Below, one piece after another: positions 32,215-41,146 of a stretch of DNA of 64,000 nucleotides (position 1 is its first letter; every line of letters starts with the position of its first letter). Under the pieces are notes generated by a model. That model searched no databases, was not told the origin of the DNA, and saw only the letters and a program-made list of their open reading frames with translations. The position numbers and the translations under genes are program-made. Source of the stretch: Streptomyces venezuelae (GTDB lineage: Bacteria > Actinomycetota > Actinomycetes > Streptomycetales > Streptomycetaceae); contig NZ_CP029194.1 of assembly GCF_008642375.1 (NCBI RefSeq), positions 7,992,501 through 8,056,500 of the forward strand, given 5' to 3'.

Positions 32215-32877
32215 TCAGTCGCCCGGCGTCAGTTCCCTCGGGCCGTAGAGAGCCGCGGCCTCCCCGGTCATGAGCGCCCAGTAGCGGTCTCCGAAGGACC
32301 AGTGCCACCACTCCGTCGGGTAGTTCACCAGACCGGCGGCGGTCAGGACGGAACCGAGCAGGTCCCGGTGCGCGCGGGCCTCGGCGCCGATCGTGTCGGC
32401 GTCGGTGTAGCACGCTCCGGCGCTCTCCTCCGGGCCGGCGTTTATCCGGGTGCCCAGGTCCAGTTCACGCCCGTCGGGCCCGGCCAGGGTGAGGTCGACG
32501 GCCGCGCCCGCACTGTGCGGCGCGATCTCGGGCGGGGACACGTACCGGCTCGCGGCCGTACGGATGCGGTCCGCCGGCCAGTCCGGGTGGAGCGCGCGCA
32601 ACTCGTCCGCGTACTCCTCGAAGTACTCCCGCTGGAGGGAGGGCGGCCGGTACCCCTCGACGAACAGCAGCCGCAGTCCGTCCGGGAGCAGGGACTGGGC
32701 CTTGAGCAGCCGCTCGACCACGCCTTCGCGCAGGTGGGCGAAGGCGCCGTCCGGGTCCTGCTTGCGCGGGTCGACCGACAGCGCGCCGACGCGCCGGACG
32801 TCCACGAGGTGCTCGCCGCACTCGGCCACGGGTATCGCGGCGACACGCGGATCGGACATCAGGATGATCTCAGTCAT
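32215..32877 (-). CDS. D-alanyl-D-alanine dipeptidase (VanX family)
   Basis: A 220-aa zinc dipeptidase. The metal ligands are visible in order: H121 and D128 in HSAGAAVDLTL (SxHxxGxAxD type), and H192 in TEWWHW, with catalytic base E189; R77 in EGYRPP matches the transition-state arginine. It hydrolyses D-Ala-D-Ala, either as part of glycopeptide resistance or in cell-wall precursor recycling. No vanH, vanA/B or vanRS genes are nearby and no signal peptide is seen, so cytosolic D-Ala-D-Ala turnover is more likely than resistance. The start at 32877 (MTEIILMSDP) is plausible; MSDPRVAAIP at 32859 is an alternative. It is divergent from the flavoprotein gene at 33013. Confidence 0.9.
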   Translation of the reverse strand: MTEIILMSDPRVAAIPVAECGEHLVDVRRVGALSVDPRKQDPDGAFAHLREGVVERLLKAQSLLPDGLRLLFVEGYRPPSLQREYFEEYADELRALHPDWPADRIRTAASRYVSPPEIAPHSAGAAVDLTLAGPDGRELDLGTRINAGPEESAGACYTDADTIGAEARAHRDLLGSVLTAAGLVNYPTEWWHWSFGDRYWALMTGEAAALYGPRELTPGD

Positions 32878-33012
32878 GAGGTGATCTTCCCTCACGGCGC
32901 CGCAGGTCGACCGGGGCCCGCCGGTCTCCGCCGCTCTCCGTCGTAGCAGCCGGGCTTCGTCCGCGGCCTCCCCGGTCTTCCCCGCCCCGCCGGTCCCGTG
33001 TGAGCATGAGCC

Positions 33013-34581
33013 ATGACCGCCCGTGCCCCGCTCCCCGGCGCCCCCGGCGCATCCCGCACGTACGACGCCGTGATCGTCGGAGGCGGCCACAACGGCCTGG
33101 TCGCCGCCGCCTACCTCGCCCGTGCCGGACGGTCCGTCCTCGTCCTGGAGCGGCTCGGCACCACCGGCGGGGCGGCCGTCTCCACGCGTCCCTTCGCCGG
33201 GGTCGACGCCCGGCTCTCCCGGTACTCGTACCTCGTCTCGCTCCTCCCGGAGAAGATCACGCGGGAGCTGGGGCTGCGCTTCGCCGTACGGAAGCGGTCC
33301 GTCTCCTCGTACACCCCGAAGGGCGACAGCGGCCTCCTCGTCGGCGGCGGGCCCGAGCGCACGAGGGCCTCCTTCGCCGCGCTCACCGGCTCCGACCGTG
33401 AGTACGAGGCCTGGCAGGCCTTCTACGAGCGCACCGCCCGCGCTGCCCGCCGTATCTTCCCCACCCTCACGGAACCCCTCCCCACCCGCGCCGCGCTCCG
33501 CGCCCGCGTGGACGACGCCGAGACCTGGCGCATGCTCTTCGAGGAGCCGATCGGCGCCACCGTCGAGCGGACCTTCGCCGACGACCTCGTGCGCGGAGTC
33601 GTCCTCACCGACGCCCTCATCGGCACGTTCACCGACGCCCACGACCCCACGCTCCTCCAGAACCGCTGCTTCCTCTACCACGTCATCGGCGGCGGCACCG
33701 GCGACTGGGACGTCCCCGTCGGCGGGATGGGCGCCCTCACCGACGCCCTCGCGGACGCGGCCCGCGCCGCCGGGGCGCACATCCGCACCGGACACGAGGC
33801 CACCCGTATCGAGACCGACGGCCGCCGCGCCGCCGTCAGCTACCGCACGGCCGACGGCGAGGGCACCGTCGAGGCGGGCCGGGTACTCGTCAACGCCTCC
33901 CCGCAGGAGCTCGCGACCCTGCTCGGCGAGACGCCCCCGCCGCCCCCGGAAGGCGCCCAGCTCAAGGTCAACATGCTGCTCACCCGGCTGCCGAGGCTCC
34001 GCGACCGCGCCGTCGACCCGCGCGAGGCCTTCGCCGGGACCTTCCACATCGCCGAGGGGTACGGGCAACTGGCCGCCGCCCACGCCGAGGCCGCCGCGGG
34101 GCACCTCCCCACCGCCCCGCCCTCCGAGATCTACTGCCACTCGCTGACCGACCCGACGATCCTCGGCGGCGAACTCGCCGCCACGGGCCACCACACCCTC
34201 ACGCTCTTCGGACTGCACACGCCCGCCCGGCTGTTCGCCGCCGACAACGACGGCGTCCGCGCCGCGCTCCTCAAGGCGACGCTCGCGCAGCTCGACGCCC
34301 ACCTCGACGAGCCGATCGCCGACTGCCTCGCCCTCGACGAGGACGGCCGCCCCTGCATCGAGGCGAAGACCCCGCTCGACCTCGAACGGGACCTCCGGCT
34401 GCCCGGCGGCCACATCTTCCACCGGGACCTCTCCTTCCCGTACGGCGAGGAGAGCACCGGCCGCTGGGGCGTGGAGACCCGCCACGCCAACGTCCTGCTG
34501 TGCGGCGCGGGCGCGATCCGGGGCGGGGGAGTCAGCGGCATCCCCGGCCACAACGCGGCGATGGCGGCCCTCGGACGTTGA
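33013..34581 (+). CDS. Phytoene-dehydrogenase-like FAD oxidoreductase
   Basis: A 522-aa flavoprotein of the phytoene desaturase/PYROXD2 superfamily. The FAD-binding Rossmann motif is DAVIVGGGHNGLVAAAYLARAG followed by VLVLERLGTTGGA. A second cofactor loop is VPVGGMGALTDALADAARAAGA, and the C-terminal FAD motif is VLLCGAGAIRGGGVSGIPGHNAAMAAL. Members oxidise or isomerise isoprenoids, amines or sterol-like compounds. No carotenoid genes are nearby, so the substrate is open. The gene stands alone; it is divergent from vanX and followed by a 168-bp gap before tdh. Confidence 0.85.
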   Translation: MTARAPLPGAPGASRTYDAVIVGGGHNGLVAAAYLARAGRSVLVLERLGTTGGAAVSTRPFAGVDARLSRYSYLVSLLPEKITRELGLRFAVRKRSVSSYTPKGDSGLLVGGGPERTRASFAALTGSDREYEAWQAFYERTARAARRIFPTLTEPLPTRAALRARVDDAETWRMLFEEPIGATVERTFADDLVRGVVLTDALIGTFTDAHDPTLLQNRCFLYHVIGGGTGDWDVPVGGMGALTDALADAARAAGAHIRTGHEATRIETDGRRAAVSYRTADGEGTVEAGRVLVNASPQELATLLGETPPPPPEGAQLKVNMLLTRLPRLRDRAVDPREAFAGTFHIAEGYGQLAAAHAEAAAGHLPTAPPSEIYCHSLTDPTILGGELAATGHHTLTLFGLHTPARLFAADNDGVRAALLKATLAQLDAHLDEPIADCLALDEDGRPCIEAKTPLDLERDLRLPGGHIFHRDLSFPYGEESTGRWGVETRHANVLLCGAGAIRGGGVSGIPGHNAAMAALGR

Positions 34582-34608
34582 CGCCGCAGCCGCCCCCACC
34601 GGCGGCGT
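34581..34608 (+). terminator. Weak hairpin after the flavoprotein gene
   Basis: ACGCCGC and GCGGCGT pair (7 bp) around a 14-nt loop, beginning at the last base of the stop codon. It may end or stabilise the flavoprotein transcript ahead of the tdh promoter. No U-tract. Confidence 0.35.
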
Positions 34609-34749
34609 GAAGCTGATCTGCGAGCGCGCTTAAGAAAACCTCGATGGACCAGGAGCCCCGCGTACGGAAGATTCTCTTCCAGGGATCTTGGGCGCTCGGT
34701 CGTGCCCGTGCCCCCACATCACAGGACACGCACGTCGGGAGCCGTTGCA

Positions 34750-35784
34750 TTGAAGGCGCTGGTCAAGCTGAAGGCGGAGCCGGGACTCTGGCTCACGGAC
34801 GTGCCCGAGCCGGAGACCGGCCCCGGGGACGTACTGATCAAGGTCAAGCGGACCGGGATCTGCGGCACCGACCTCCACATCCGCTCGTGGGACGGCTGGG
34901 CGCAGAAGACCATCGCCACGCCGCTCACGATCGGCCACGAGTTCGTCGGCGAGGTCGTCTCCGTCGGCCGTGACGTCGCGGACATCGCCGTCGGCGACCT
35001 CGTCAGCGGCGAGGGCCACCTCGTCTGCGGCAAGTGCCGCAACTGTCTGGCCGGCCGCCGCCACCTCTGCCGCGCCACCGTCGGCCTCGGCGTCGGCCGG
35101 GACGGCGCCTTCGCCGAGTACGTGGCGCTGCCCGCCTCCAACGTGTGGGTGCACCGCGTCCCCGTCGACCTCGACATCGCCGCGATCTTCGACCCCTTCG
35201 GCAACGCCGTGCACACGGCGCTCTCCTTCCCGCTCGTCGGCGAGGACGTCCTCGTCACCGGCGCGGGCCCGATCGGCATCATGGCCGCGGCCGTCGCCAA
35301 GCACGCCGGCGCCCGCAACGTCGTCATCACCGACGTCAGCGAGGAGCGCCTCGCCCTGGCGCGCAAGACGGGCGTCACCCTCGCCCTCAACGTCGCCGAG
35401 CAGACCATCGCGGACGGCCAGCGCATCCTCGGTCTCAAGGAGGGCTTCGACGTCGGCCTGGAGATGTCGGGCAACCCGCACGCGATGCGCGACATGGTCG
35501 CCAACATGACCAACGGCGGAAAGATCGCCATGCTGGGCCTGCCCAGCGAGGACTTCGCCGTCGACTGGGCGAAGATCGTCACATCCATGATCACGGTCAA
35601 GGGCATCTACGGCCGCGAGATGTTCGAGACCTGGTACGCGATGTCGGTGCTCCTGGAGGGCGGCCTCGACCTCGCCCCCGTCGTCACCGGCCGGTACGCG
35701 TACTCCGACTTCGAGGCCGCCTTCGACGACGCGGCCTCCGGCAAGAGCGGCAAGATCATCCTCGACTGGACTGCGGGAGCCTGA
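34750..35784 (+). CDS. tdh: L-threonine 3-dehydrogenase
   Basis: A 344-aa zinc MDR enzyme that oxidises L-threonine with NAD+ to 2-amino-3-oxobutyrate. Motifs: GICGTDLHI, GHEFVGEVV, a four-Cys structural zinc loop (VCGKCRNCLAGRRHLC), ITDVSEERL after the Rossmann motif VTGAGPIGIMAA, and the Tdh signatures FDPFGNAVHTAL and GIYGREMFETWY. The family start MKALVK falls on a TTG at 34750 with GGGAG 8 bases upstream. An upstream in-frame ATG (34702) would add 16 atypical residues, so I prefer TTG. The next gene, kbl, starts 4 bp after the stop; the two enzymes form the threonine-to-glycine pathway and often associate physically. Confidence 0.95.
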   Translation: MKALVKLKAEPGLWLTDVPEPETGPGDVLIKVKRTGICGTDLHIRSWDGWAQKTIATPLTIGHEFVGEVVSVGRDVADIAVGDLVSGEGHLVCGKCRNCLAGRRHLCRATVGLGVGRDGAFAEYVALPASNVWVHRVPVDLDIAAIFDPFGNAVHTALSFPLVGEDVLVTGAGPIGIMAAAVAKHAGARNVVITDVSEERLALARKTGVTLALNVAEQTIADGQRILGLKEGFDVGLEMSGNPHAMRDMVANMTNGGKIAMLGLPSEDFAVDWAKIVTSMITVKGIYGREMFETWYAMSVLLEGGLDLAPVVTGRYAYSDFEAAFDDAASGKSGKIILDWTAGA

Positions 35785-35787
35785 CCC

Positions 35788-36987
35788 ATGTTCGATTCCG
35801 TACGCGACGACATCCGTGCCACCCTCGAAGAGATCCGCGAGGCCGGGCTCCACAAGCCCGAGCGCGTGATCGGCACCCCCCAGTCGGCCACCGTCGCCGT
35901 CACCGCGGGCGGCCGCCCCGGCGAGGTCCTCAATTTCTGCGCCAACAACTACCTCGGCCTCGCCGACAATCCCGAGATCGTCGCCGCCGCCCACGAGGCG
36001 CTCGACCGCTGGGGCTACGGCATGGCGTCGGTCCGCTTCATCTGCGGCACGCAGGAGGTGCACAAGGAGCTGGAGGCACGCCTCTCGGCCTTCCTCGGCC
36101 AGGAGGACACGATCCTCTACTCCTCCTGCTTCGACGCCAACGGCGGCGTCTTCGAGACGATCCTCGGCGCCGAGGACGCGGTCATCTCCGACGCCCTCAA
36201 CCACGCCTCGATCATCGACGGCATCCGCCTCTCCAAGGCCCGCCGCTTCCGCTACGCCAACCGCGACATGGCCGACCTGGAGCAGCAGCTCAAGGAGGCC
36301 ACCGAGGGCGGCGCCCGGCGCAAGCTGATCGTCACCGACGGCGTCTTCTCCATGGACGGCTACGTCGCCCCGCTCGCCGAGATCTGCGACCTGGCCGAGC
36401 GCTACGACGCCATGGTCATGGTCGACGACTCGCACGCGGTCGGCTTCGTCGGCCCCGGCGGCCGCGGCACCCCCGAGCTGCACGGCGTCATGGACCGCGT
36501 CGACATCATCACCGGCACCCTCGGAAAGGCCCTCGGCGGCGCCTCCGGCGGCTACGTCGCGGCCCGCGCCGAGATCGTCGCCCTGCTGCGCCAGCGCTCC
36601 CGCCCGTACCTCTTCTCCAACACCCTCGCCCCGGTCATCGCCGCCGCCTCCCTCAAGGTCCTCGACCTGCTGGAGTCCGCCGGCGACCTGCGCGAGCGCC
36701 TGAACGCCAACACGGCGCTCTTCCGCTCCCGCATGACCGAGGAGGGCTTCGACATCCTCCCCGGCGACCACGCCATCGCCCCGGTCATGATCGGCGACGC
36801 GGCCGTCGCCGGCCGCATGGCCGAGCTGCTCCTGGAGCGCGGCGTGTACGTGATCGGCTTCTCGTACCCGGTCGTCCCGCAGGGCCAGGCCCGCATCCGC
36901 GTGCAGCTCTCCGCCGCCCACTCCACGGAGGACGTGAACCGGGCCGTCGACGCCTTCGTCGAGGCCCGCGCCGCCCTCGAAGGCTGA
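35788..36987 (+). CDS. kbl: Glycine C-acetyltransferase (2-amino-3-ketobutyrate CoA ligase)
   Basis: A 399-aa PLP enzyme of the alpha-oxoamine synthase family. It splits 2-amino-3-oxobutyrate with CoA into glycine and acetyl-CoA. Motifs: NFCANNYLGLADNPE, FICGTQEVHKELE, SCFDANGG, SDALNHASIIDGIRLSKA, VDDSHAVGFVG, and the Schiff-base motif GTLGKALGGASGG with Lys247. The length equals that of the E. coli enzyme. It starts 4 bp after tdh and the two are surely cotranscribed. A LysR-family gene follows 38 bp later and may control the operon, though a separate promoter is suggested there. Confidence 0.96.
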   Translation: MFDSVRDDIRATLEEIREAGLHKPERVIGTPQSATVAVTAGGRPGEVLNFCANNYLGLADNPEIVAAAHEALDRWGYGMASVRFICGTQEVHKELEARLSAFLGQEDTILYSSCFDANGGVFETILGAEDAVISDALNHASIIDGIRLSKARRFRYANRDMADLEQQLKEATEGGARRKLIVTDGVFSMDGYVAPLAEICDLAERYDAMVMVDDSHAVGFVGPGGRGTPELHGVMDRVDIITGTLGKALGGASGGYVAARAEIVALLRQRSRPYLFSNTLAPVIAAASLKVLDLLESAGDLRERLNANTALFRSRMTEEGFDILPGDHAIAPVMIGDAAVAGRMAELLLERGVYVIGFSYPVVPQGQARIRVQLSAAHSTEDVNRAVDAFVEARAALEG

Positions 36988-37025
36988 CGGCGGAAGCAGG
37001 GCTCCGGTCCTGCGAGACTAGGGAC

Positions 37026-37934
37026 ATGATCGAAGCGCGGCGGTTGCACATCCTCCGAGCGGTGGCCGACCACCGCACGGTCACGGCGGCGGCCGCCGCG
37101 CTGTATCTCACCCCCTCCGCGGTCTCCCAGCAGCTCGCCGCCCTGGAGCAGGAGACCGGCCACCGGCTGGTGGACCGCAGCGCCCGCGGCGCGCGCCTCA
37201 CCCCGGCCGGCGAGATCCTGCTCAGCCACGCCAACGCCGTCCTCGCCCAGCTGGAGCGCGCCGAGTCCGAGCTCGCCGCCTACGGCTCCGGCGAGGCCGG
37301 TACGGTCACGGTCGCCGCCTTCGCCACCGGCATCGGGCTCGTGGTGGCCCCCGCCATCAGCGCGCTGGCCGGCTCCGCCCCCGGCATCCGGGTCCGGGTG
37401 CGGGACGCCGAGGGCGACGAGAGCCTGATGATGGTCCTCGACCGGCAGGTCGACGTGGCCGTCGCGGTCGAGTACCGGGGCGCGCCCGGCGAGGACGACG
37501 CCCGGCTCACCCGCGTCCCGCTCTACGCAGAGCCGTTCGACGCGGTCCTGCCGCCCGGCCATCCTCTCTCCGCCGGCGAGCGGGTCGCGCTCGGCGAACT
37601 CGCGAAGGACTCCTGGATCGGCCAGTCCGCGGGCAACCCCTGTCATGACGTGACCGTCCTGGCCTGCGAGTACGCCGGTTTCGCCCCCCGCTTCGACCAT
37701 GTCTCCGACGACTTCCGGGCCGTCGTCGCCCTCGCCTCGGCCTCGGCCGGTGTGGCGCTGGTCCCGCGCTCGGCGCTCCGGGGCATGGACCTGACGGACG
37801 TGGGCGTCCGCCCGGTGGACGGGGTCGCCCCCACCCGCCGGGTCTTCGCGGCGGTACGCCGCGGCGCCGAGGACCACCCCCTGATCAGTCCGTTCCTCGC
37901 GGCGCTCCGGGACGCGGCGGCCCCCGGGGTCTGA
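37026..37934 (+). CDS. LysR-family transcriptional regulator
   Basis: A 302-aa LysR-type regulator. The winged HTH is at residues 1-60 (RRLHILRAVADHRTVTAAAAALYLTPSAVSQQLAALEQETG), then a helix linker and a periplasmic-binding-like effector domain (VTVAAFATGIGLVVAPAI...). The ATG at 37026 lies a few bases after GAGACT and has no Shine-Dalgarno, consistent with a leaderless transcript separate from kbl. It could regulate tdh-kbl, from which it is 38 bp away, or the alpha/beta hydrolase downstream. The effector is not predictable by eye. A T-N11-A type LysR site was not found with confidence. Confidence 0.92.
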   Translation: MIEARRLHILRAVADHRTVTAAAAALYLTPSAVSQQLAALEQETGHRLVDRSARGARLTPAGEILLSHANAVLAQLERAESELAAYGSGEAGTVTVAAFATGIGLVVAPAISALAGSAPGIRVRVRDAEGDESLMMVLDRQVDVAVAVEYRGAPGEDDARLTRVPLYAEPFDAVLPPGHPLSAGERVALGELAKDSWIGQSAGNPCHDVTVLACEYAGFAPRFDHVSDDFRAVVALASASAGVALVPRSALRGMDLTDVGVRPVDGVAPTRRVFAAVRRGAEDHPLISPFLAALRDAAAPGV

Positions 37935-38030
37935 GGGCGCGCGTCGGTCGCGCGGCAGCTGGCCGCGCGCCCGGCCGAATGGCCGTGCGCGTCCTGGCGG
38001 AGCCCGTACCGCCCCACCAGACTGGGCGTC

Positions 38031-38816
38031 ATGGAAACCATGGTGTCTGTCAGTCAGGGCGAGGTATGGGCGGACGACTCGGGAGGCGACGGGCTGCCGC
38101 TGGTGCTGCTCCACCCCGGCGTCGGCGACTCCGCGGTGTGGGACCCGGTCCTGCCGGCGCTCGTCGCACGGCACCGGGTGATCCGCTACGACGTGCGCGG
38201 CTACGGACGTTCACCCGCGCCCACCGCCGCGTACTCCACGGTTCGCGACCTCTCCGAGGTCCTCGACCACTTCGCCGTCGATCGGGCGGTCCTCGTGGGC
38301 TCCAGCATGGGCGGCGCGACCTCGGTCAACCTGGCCCTGAAGTCCCCCGGGCGGGTGGCGGGCCTGGCCCTCCTCGTCCCCGGTGTCACGGGGTACGACG
38401 GGCTGGTGACGGGCGAGTTCTTCGAGCGCCTCGAGACCCTGGCGAAGGCCGGCGACACCGAGGGCATCGTCCGGCTCGGCCTCGGCCTGTGGGGGAAGGC
38501 CGGCGGCGGGAGCCCCGAGTCCGACCCGGTCGCGGCGGCCCTCTTCCGGGCCGTGCTGCCCGCCTGGTTCAGCAACATCGACCGCCAGCTCCCCGACGAG
38601 CCGGCCTTCGACCGGCTCGGCGAGATCTCCGCGCCGACCCTGCTCGCGCTCGGCGAGCTGGACCGGCCGGAGGTCGTGCGCTGCAACGAGGAGATGGCCG
38701 AGCGGATCCCCGGCTGCCGCCTCGTCCGGCTGGCCGCCTCCGACCACTACCCGACGCTGCGGGAGCCGGAGCTCGTCGCGCGGCTGGTCGAGGAGCTGTA
38801 CGCCGAGGCCGTCTGA
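38031..38816 (+). CDS. Alpha/beta hydrolase
   Basis: A 261-aa alpha/beta-hydrolase-fold enzyme. Oxyanion region VLLHPGVGDSAVW; YDVRGYGRSPAP; nucleophile elbow LVGSSMGGAT (Ser); acid in LALGELDRPE; catalytic His in AASDHYPTLREPE. All three catalytic residues are present. Substrate unknown (ester, lactone or similar). A CAGACT hexamer lies 7 bp before the ATG at 38031, so the mRNA is probably leaderless. An alternative start is the Met at 38040 (MVSVSQ). The gene is convergent with the sialidase, with a strong hairpin between. Confidence 0.88.
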   Translation: METMVSVSQGEVWADDSGGDGLPLVLLHPGVGDSAVWDPVLPALVARHRVIRYDVRGYGRSPAPTAAYSTVRDLSEVLDHFAVDRAVLVGSSMGGATSVNLALKSPGRVAGLALLVPGVTGYDGLVTGEFFERLETLAKAGDTEGIVRLGLGLWGKAGGGSPESDPVAAALFRAVLPAWFSNIDRQLPDEPAFDRLGEISAPTLLALGELDRPEVVRCNEEMAERIPGCRLVRLAASDHYPTLREPELVARLVEELYAEAV

Positions 38817-38827
38817 GCTCATCGGCC

Positions 38828-38862
38828 CCTGGTCCGGCGGCCGTGACGTCCACCGGACCAGG
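38828..38862. terminator. Strong bidirectional hairpin
   Basis: CCTGGTCCGG and CCGGACCAGG pair perfectly (10 bp) around a 15-nt loop, placed exactly between the stops of the convergent hydrolase (38816) and sialidase (38874) genes. Likely a shared rho-independent-like terminator without U-tract. Confidence 0.75.
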
Positions 38863-38873
38863 TGCCGCGTGGT

Positions 38874-40880
38874 CTACCAGATGGTGGTGAAGCCGAGGCG
38901 CAGCCTCTCCTCGTCCTTCGCCACCTCGAGGGAGCCCGCCTTGACGGAGGCCGCCTCGTCCTCGGTCAGCGCGGTCCCGAAGAGCCGCACGTCGTCCAGG
39001 GTGCCCTTGAAGAGCTGAGCGACACCGGCCGGCTGGTTGGGGAAGTCGGGCCGGGCGCCGATGTGGATGTTGAACTCGGCGGCAGGGGTGACGTTCCGGT
39101 CGGTCGCCAAGGTCCCCGCCGGCATGGTCGCGGTGGCCGCCGGCCCCCCGTCCACGGCGAGGCTGACGGTGAGGCCCTGCCGCTTGAACACGACGTGGTG
39201 CCACACGTCGTCGCCGTAGGCGGACGGCAGCGTCACCTCGGTGGAGCCGATGTCCGTGCCGACGGTGGCGCGCAGGACGCCCGTGCCGGGCTCGGCCCGG
39301 ACCGAGAAGTGCCGGCCCTTCTTCAGCGGGTCGGTGCCCGGCATGCCGTACGCCCAGATGATCGGCAGCGTGCCCGTCGTGGCATCGTGCTTGAACCAGG
39401 CCGCCACGGTGAAGTCCCGGTCATCGACCCGCAGGGTCGGCGAGCAGACGAGGCGCAGGTAGTCGTCCGTGCCGTCGAACTCCATGGCCTTGCCGCCGTT
39501 GCGCTCGCCGAGCTGGGCCCCGCCGTGGATGACGGCGTGGTTGCCGGGCTCCAGCGGAGCCCGCTCGCGGGTGTCGGCGGTGCGCGGGCGGCGCAGCTCG
39601 GTCTCGGAGGCCTTCATGGCGTCCTCGGTGAAGGCGGTGAAGTCGAGGTTGCCGTGCGGGATGTTGCCGGCCGTCTCGTACAGGATGCCGATGGAGCCGT
39701 TCGGCAGCACGGTCAGGTCGGAGTAGCCGGTGCGCGCCGGCGAGACGAGGGTGCCGACGGTCTTCCAGGTCTTGCCCTCGTCGTACGAGGAGCGGACGGC
39801 CAGCTCACGCCGGTCCTCCAGCGGGCTGGGGCCGAGCCGGGAGGCACCCGAGTACAGCAACCGGTCGGGCTTGCCGTCCTGGTCCATGGCGTGCAGCCGC
39901 AGCAGCGAGCCGAACACCGGTGAGGTGTCCAGGTTGGCCACCGGGGTGAAGGCGGCCGCGAAGGAGCCGCCTCCGTCGGTGCTGACGGCCTCAAGGCGGT
40001 GCTCGTTGGTCTGGCAGCGCGTGGGCTCGGAGTTGCGGGCGTTGACGTAGAGGCCGCCGTCGACGGTCTCGGCGACCGTCAGCTCGGCGGGGTACGCGCC
40101 GGTCTTGCTCGCCGAGGAGGTGGCGCCGAGCACCCAGGTGAGGCCGCCGTCGTCGCTGAAGTACAGCTGGCCGCCCGCGGTCGTGTCACCGCCGGCCGTG
40201 TGGTCGCCGGGGACGATCAGCCGGCCGTGGTGCGGCCCCCGGGCGAGCTGGATGCCGTGGCCCGGGCCCGTGGAGACCCAGCCCCAGCCGGCGCCCTTGA
40301 GCTGCGGCTGCGGGACGCTCGCCGACCAGGTCACGCCGCCGTCCATGCTGTGGACGGCGTGGACGGTGCGCTCGTAGCCCTTGCGGCTGGGCTTGGTCGC
40401 GTCATGGTTCCAGTCACTGCTGGAGTACAGGAGGGTGATCCGGCCGGTGACCGCGTCCACGACCGGCGCGGGATTGCCGTGGGCGAGCTCGTCGGAGCCG
40501 CCGACGACGACCTGGAGGTCCTGCCAGGTCGCGCCGCCGTCGACGGACCTCTTGAGCACGAGGTCGTTGTCGCCGACGTCGTTGCAGCCGGTCGTCGTCA
40601 GCCGGGTGCGTCCCTCGGCGAAGGCGAGGAGGACACCCGTCTTGCCGGTGACGACGGCGGGTATGCGCGTGCAGTAGTAGTTCTCGCGCGCCTTGAACGG
40701 CGTGGTGGACACCTGCGTCGTGAGCGGCGGTGTGGTCGCGGTCGTCGACGCGACGGCGGGCGAGGTCGGCGTCATCGCGAGGGCGACCGCGGCCAGGACC
40801 GCGAGGGACAGCGCGCACAGCCATGCGGACAGCGCGAAGCGGCGAGCGCCCGGTGGGCGGCGCTCGGAAAGGGGCAGCAT
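38874..40880 (-). CDS. Secreted exo-alpha-sialidase (GH33) with C-terminal LamG-like domain
   Basis: A 668-aa exported protein. A Sec signal peptide spans about residues 1-45 (RRFALSAWLCALSLAVLAAVALA...AVAS). The six-bladed propeller has the sialidase RIP motif (YCTRIPAVV, the first arginine of the triad) and Asp boxes SVDGGATW, SMDGGVTW, SDDGGLTW and SYDEGKTW. It also has TGYSDLTVL and an ETAG element near the nucleophile Tyr/Glu pair. From about residue 440 a concanavalin-like LamG domain follows (AMEFDGTDDYLRL, FTVAAWFKHD, DVWHHVVFK, GTLDDVRLFGTAL). It should release terminal sialic acids from extracellular glycans, and LamG would bind sugar. No sialic acid catabolic genes lie nearby. A GAGG lies 9 nt before the ATG. 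Confidence 0.92.
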   Translation of the reverse strand: MLPLSERRPPGARRFALSAWLCALSLAVLAAVALAMTPTSPAVASTTATTPPLTTQVSTTPFKARENYYCTRIPAVVTGKTGVLLAFAEGRTRLTTTGCNDVGDNDLVLKRSVDGGATWQDLQVVVGGSDELAHGNPAPVVDAVTGRITLLYSSSDWNHDATKPSRKGYERTVHAVHSMDGGVTWSASVPQPQLKGAGWGWVSTGPGHGIQLARGPHHGRLIVPGDHTAGGDTTAGGQLYFSDDGGLTWVLGATSSASKTGAYPAELTVAETVDGGLYVNARNSEPTRCQTNEHRLEAVSTDGGGSFAAAFTPVANLDTSPVFGSLLRLHAMDQDGKPDRLLYSGASRLGPSPLEDRRELAVRSSYDEGKTWKTVGTLVSPARTGYSDLTVLPNGSIGILYETAGNIPHGNLDFTAFTEDAMKASETELRRPRTADTRERAPLEPGNHAVIHGGAQLGERNGGKAMEFDGTDDYLRLVCSPTLRVDDRDFTVAAWFKHDATTGTLPIIWAYGMPGTDPLKKGRHFSVRAEPGTGVLRATVGTDIGSTEVTLPSAYGDDVWHHVVFKRQGLTVSLAVDGGPAATATMPAGTLATDRNVTPAAEFNIHIGARPDFPNQPAGVAQLFKGTLDDVRLFGTALTEDEAASVKAGSLEVAKDEERLRLGFTTIW

Positions 40881-41146
40881 GAAGGAATACCTCGTTCGGA
40901 AGCGAAAGCGAAAGCGAAGCGGAGGCGACGGACGATGGGGCGGCTGGGCCTTGACGCGGTTGTGCCGCGATCGTCAGCGGGCCGGTTGCGGCGGCCCCCG
41001 CGAAGCGGAAGGGCACCGCGAACGGGCGACACGACAGACGCTCGCCTCGGCGTTCGTCTCATCCCCCCGGTGAGATCTCCCGGCGGGGACGCTACCTCAT
41101 GTGATCATGTGTGCGCAGCCCGCCCCGACGGCTCGTCAGCGCGGAC

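Noticed and set aside
32215..34599. A single 794-aa minus-strand protein covering vanX and the antisense of the flavoprotein gene
   Set aside because: Only the last 220 codons are protein-like (VanX); the rest is the Gly/Glu/Val-rich complement of the flavoprotein gene.
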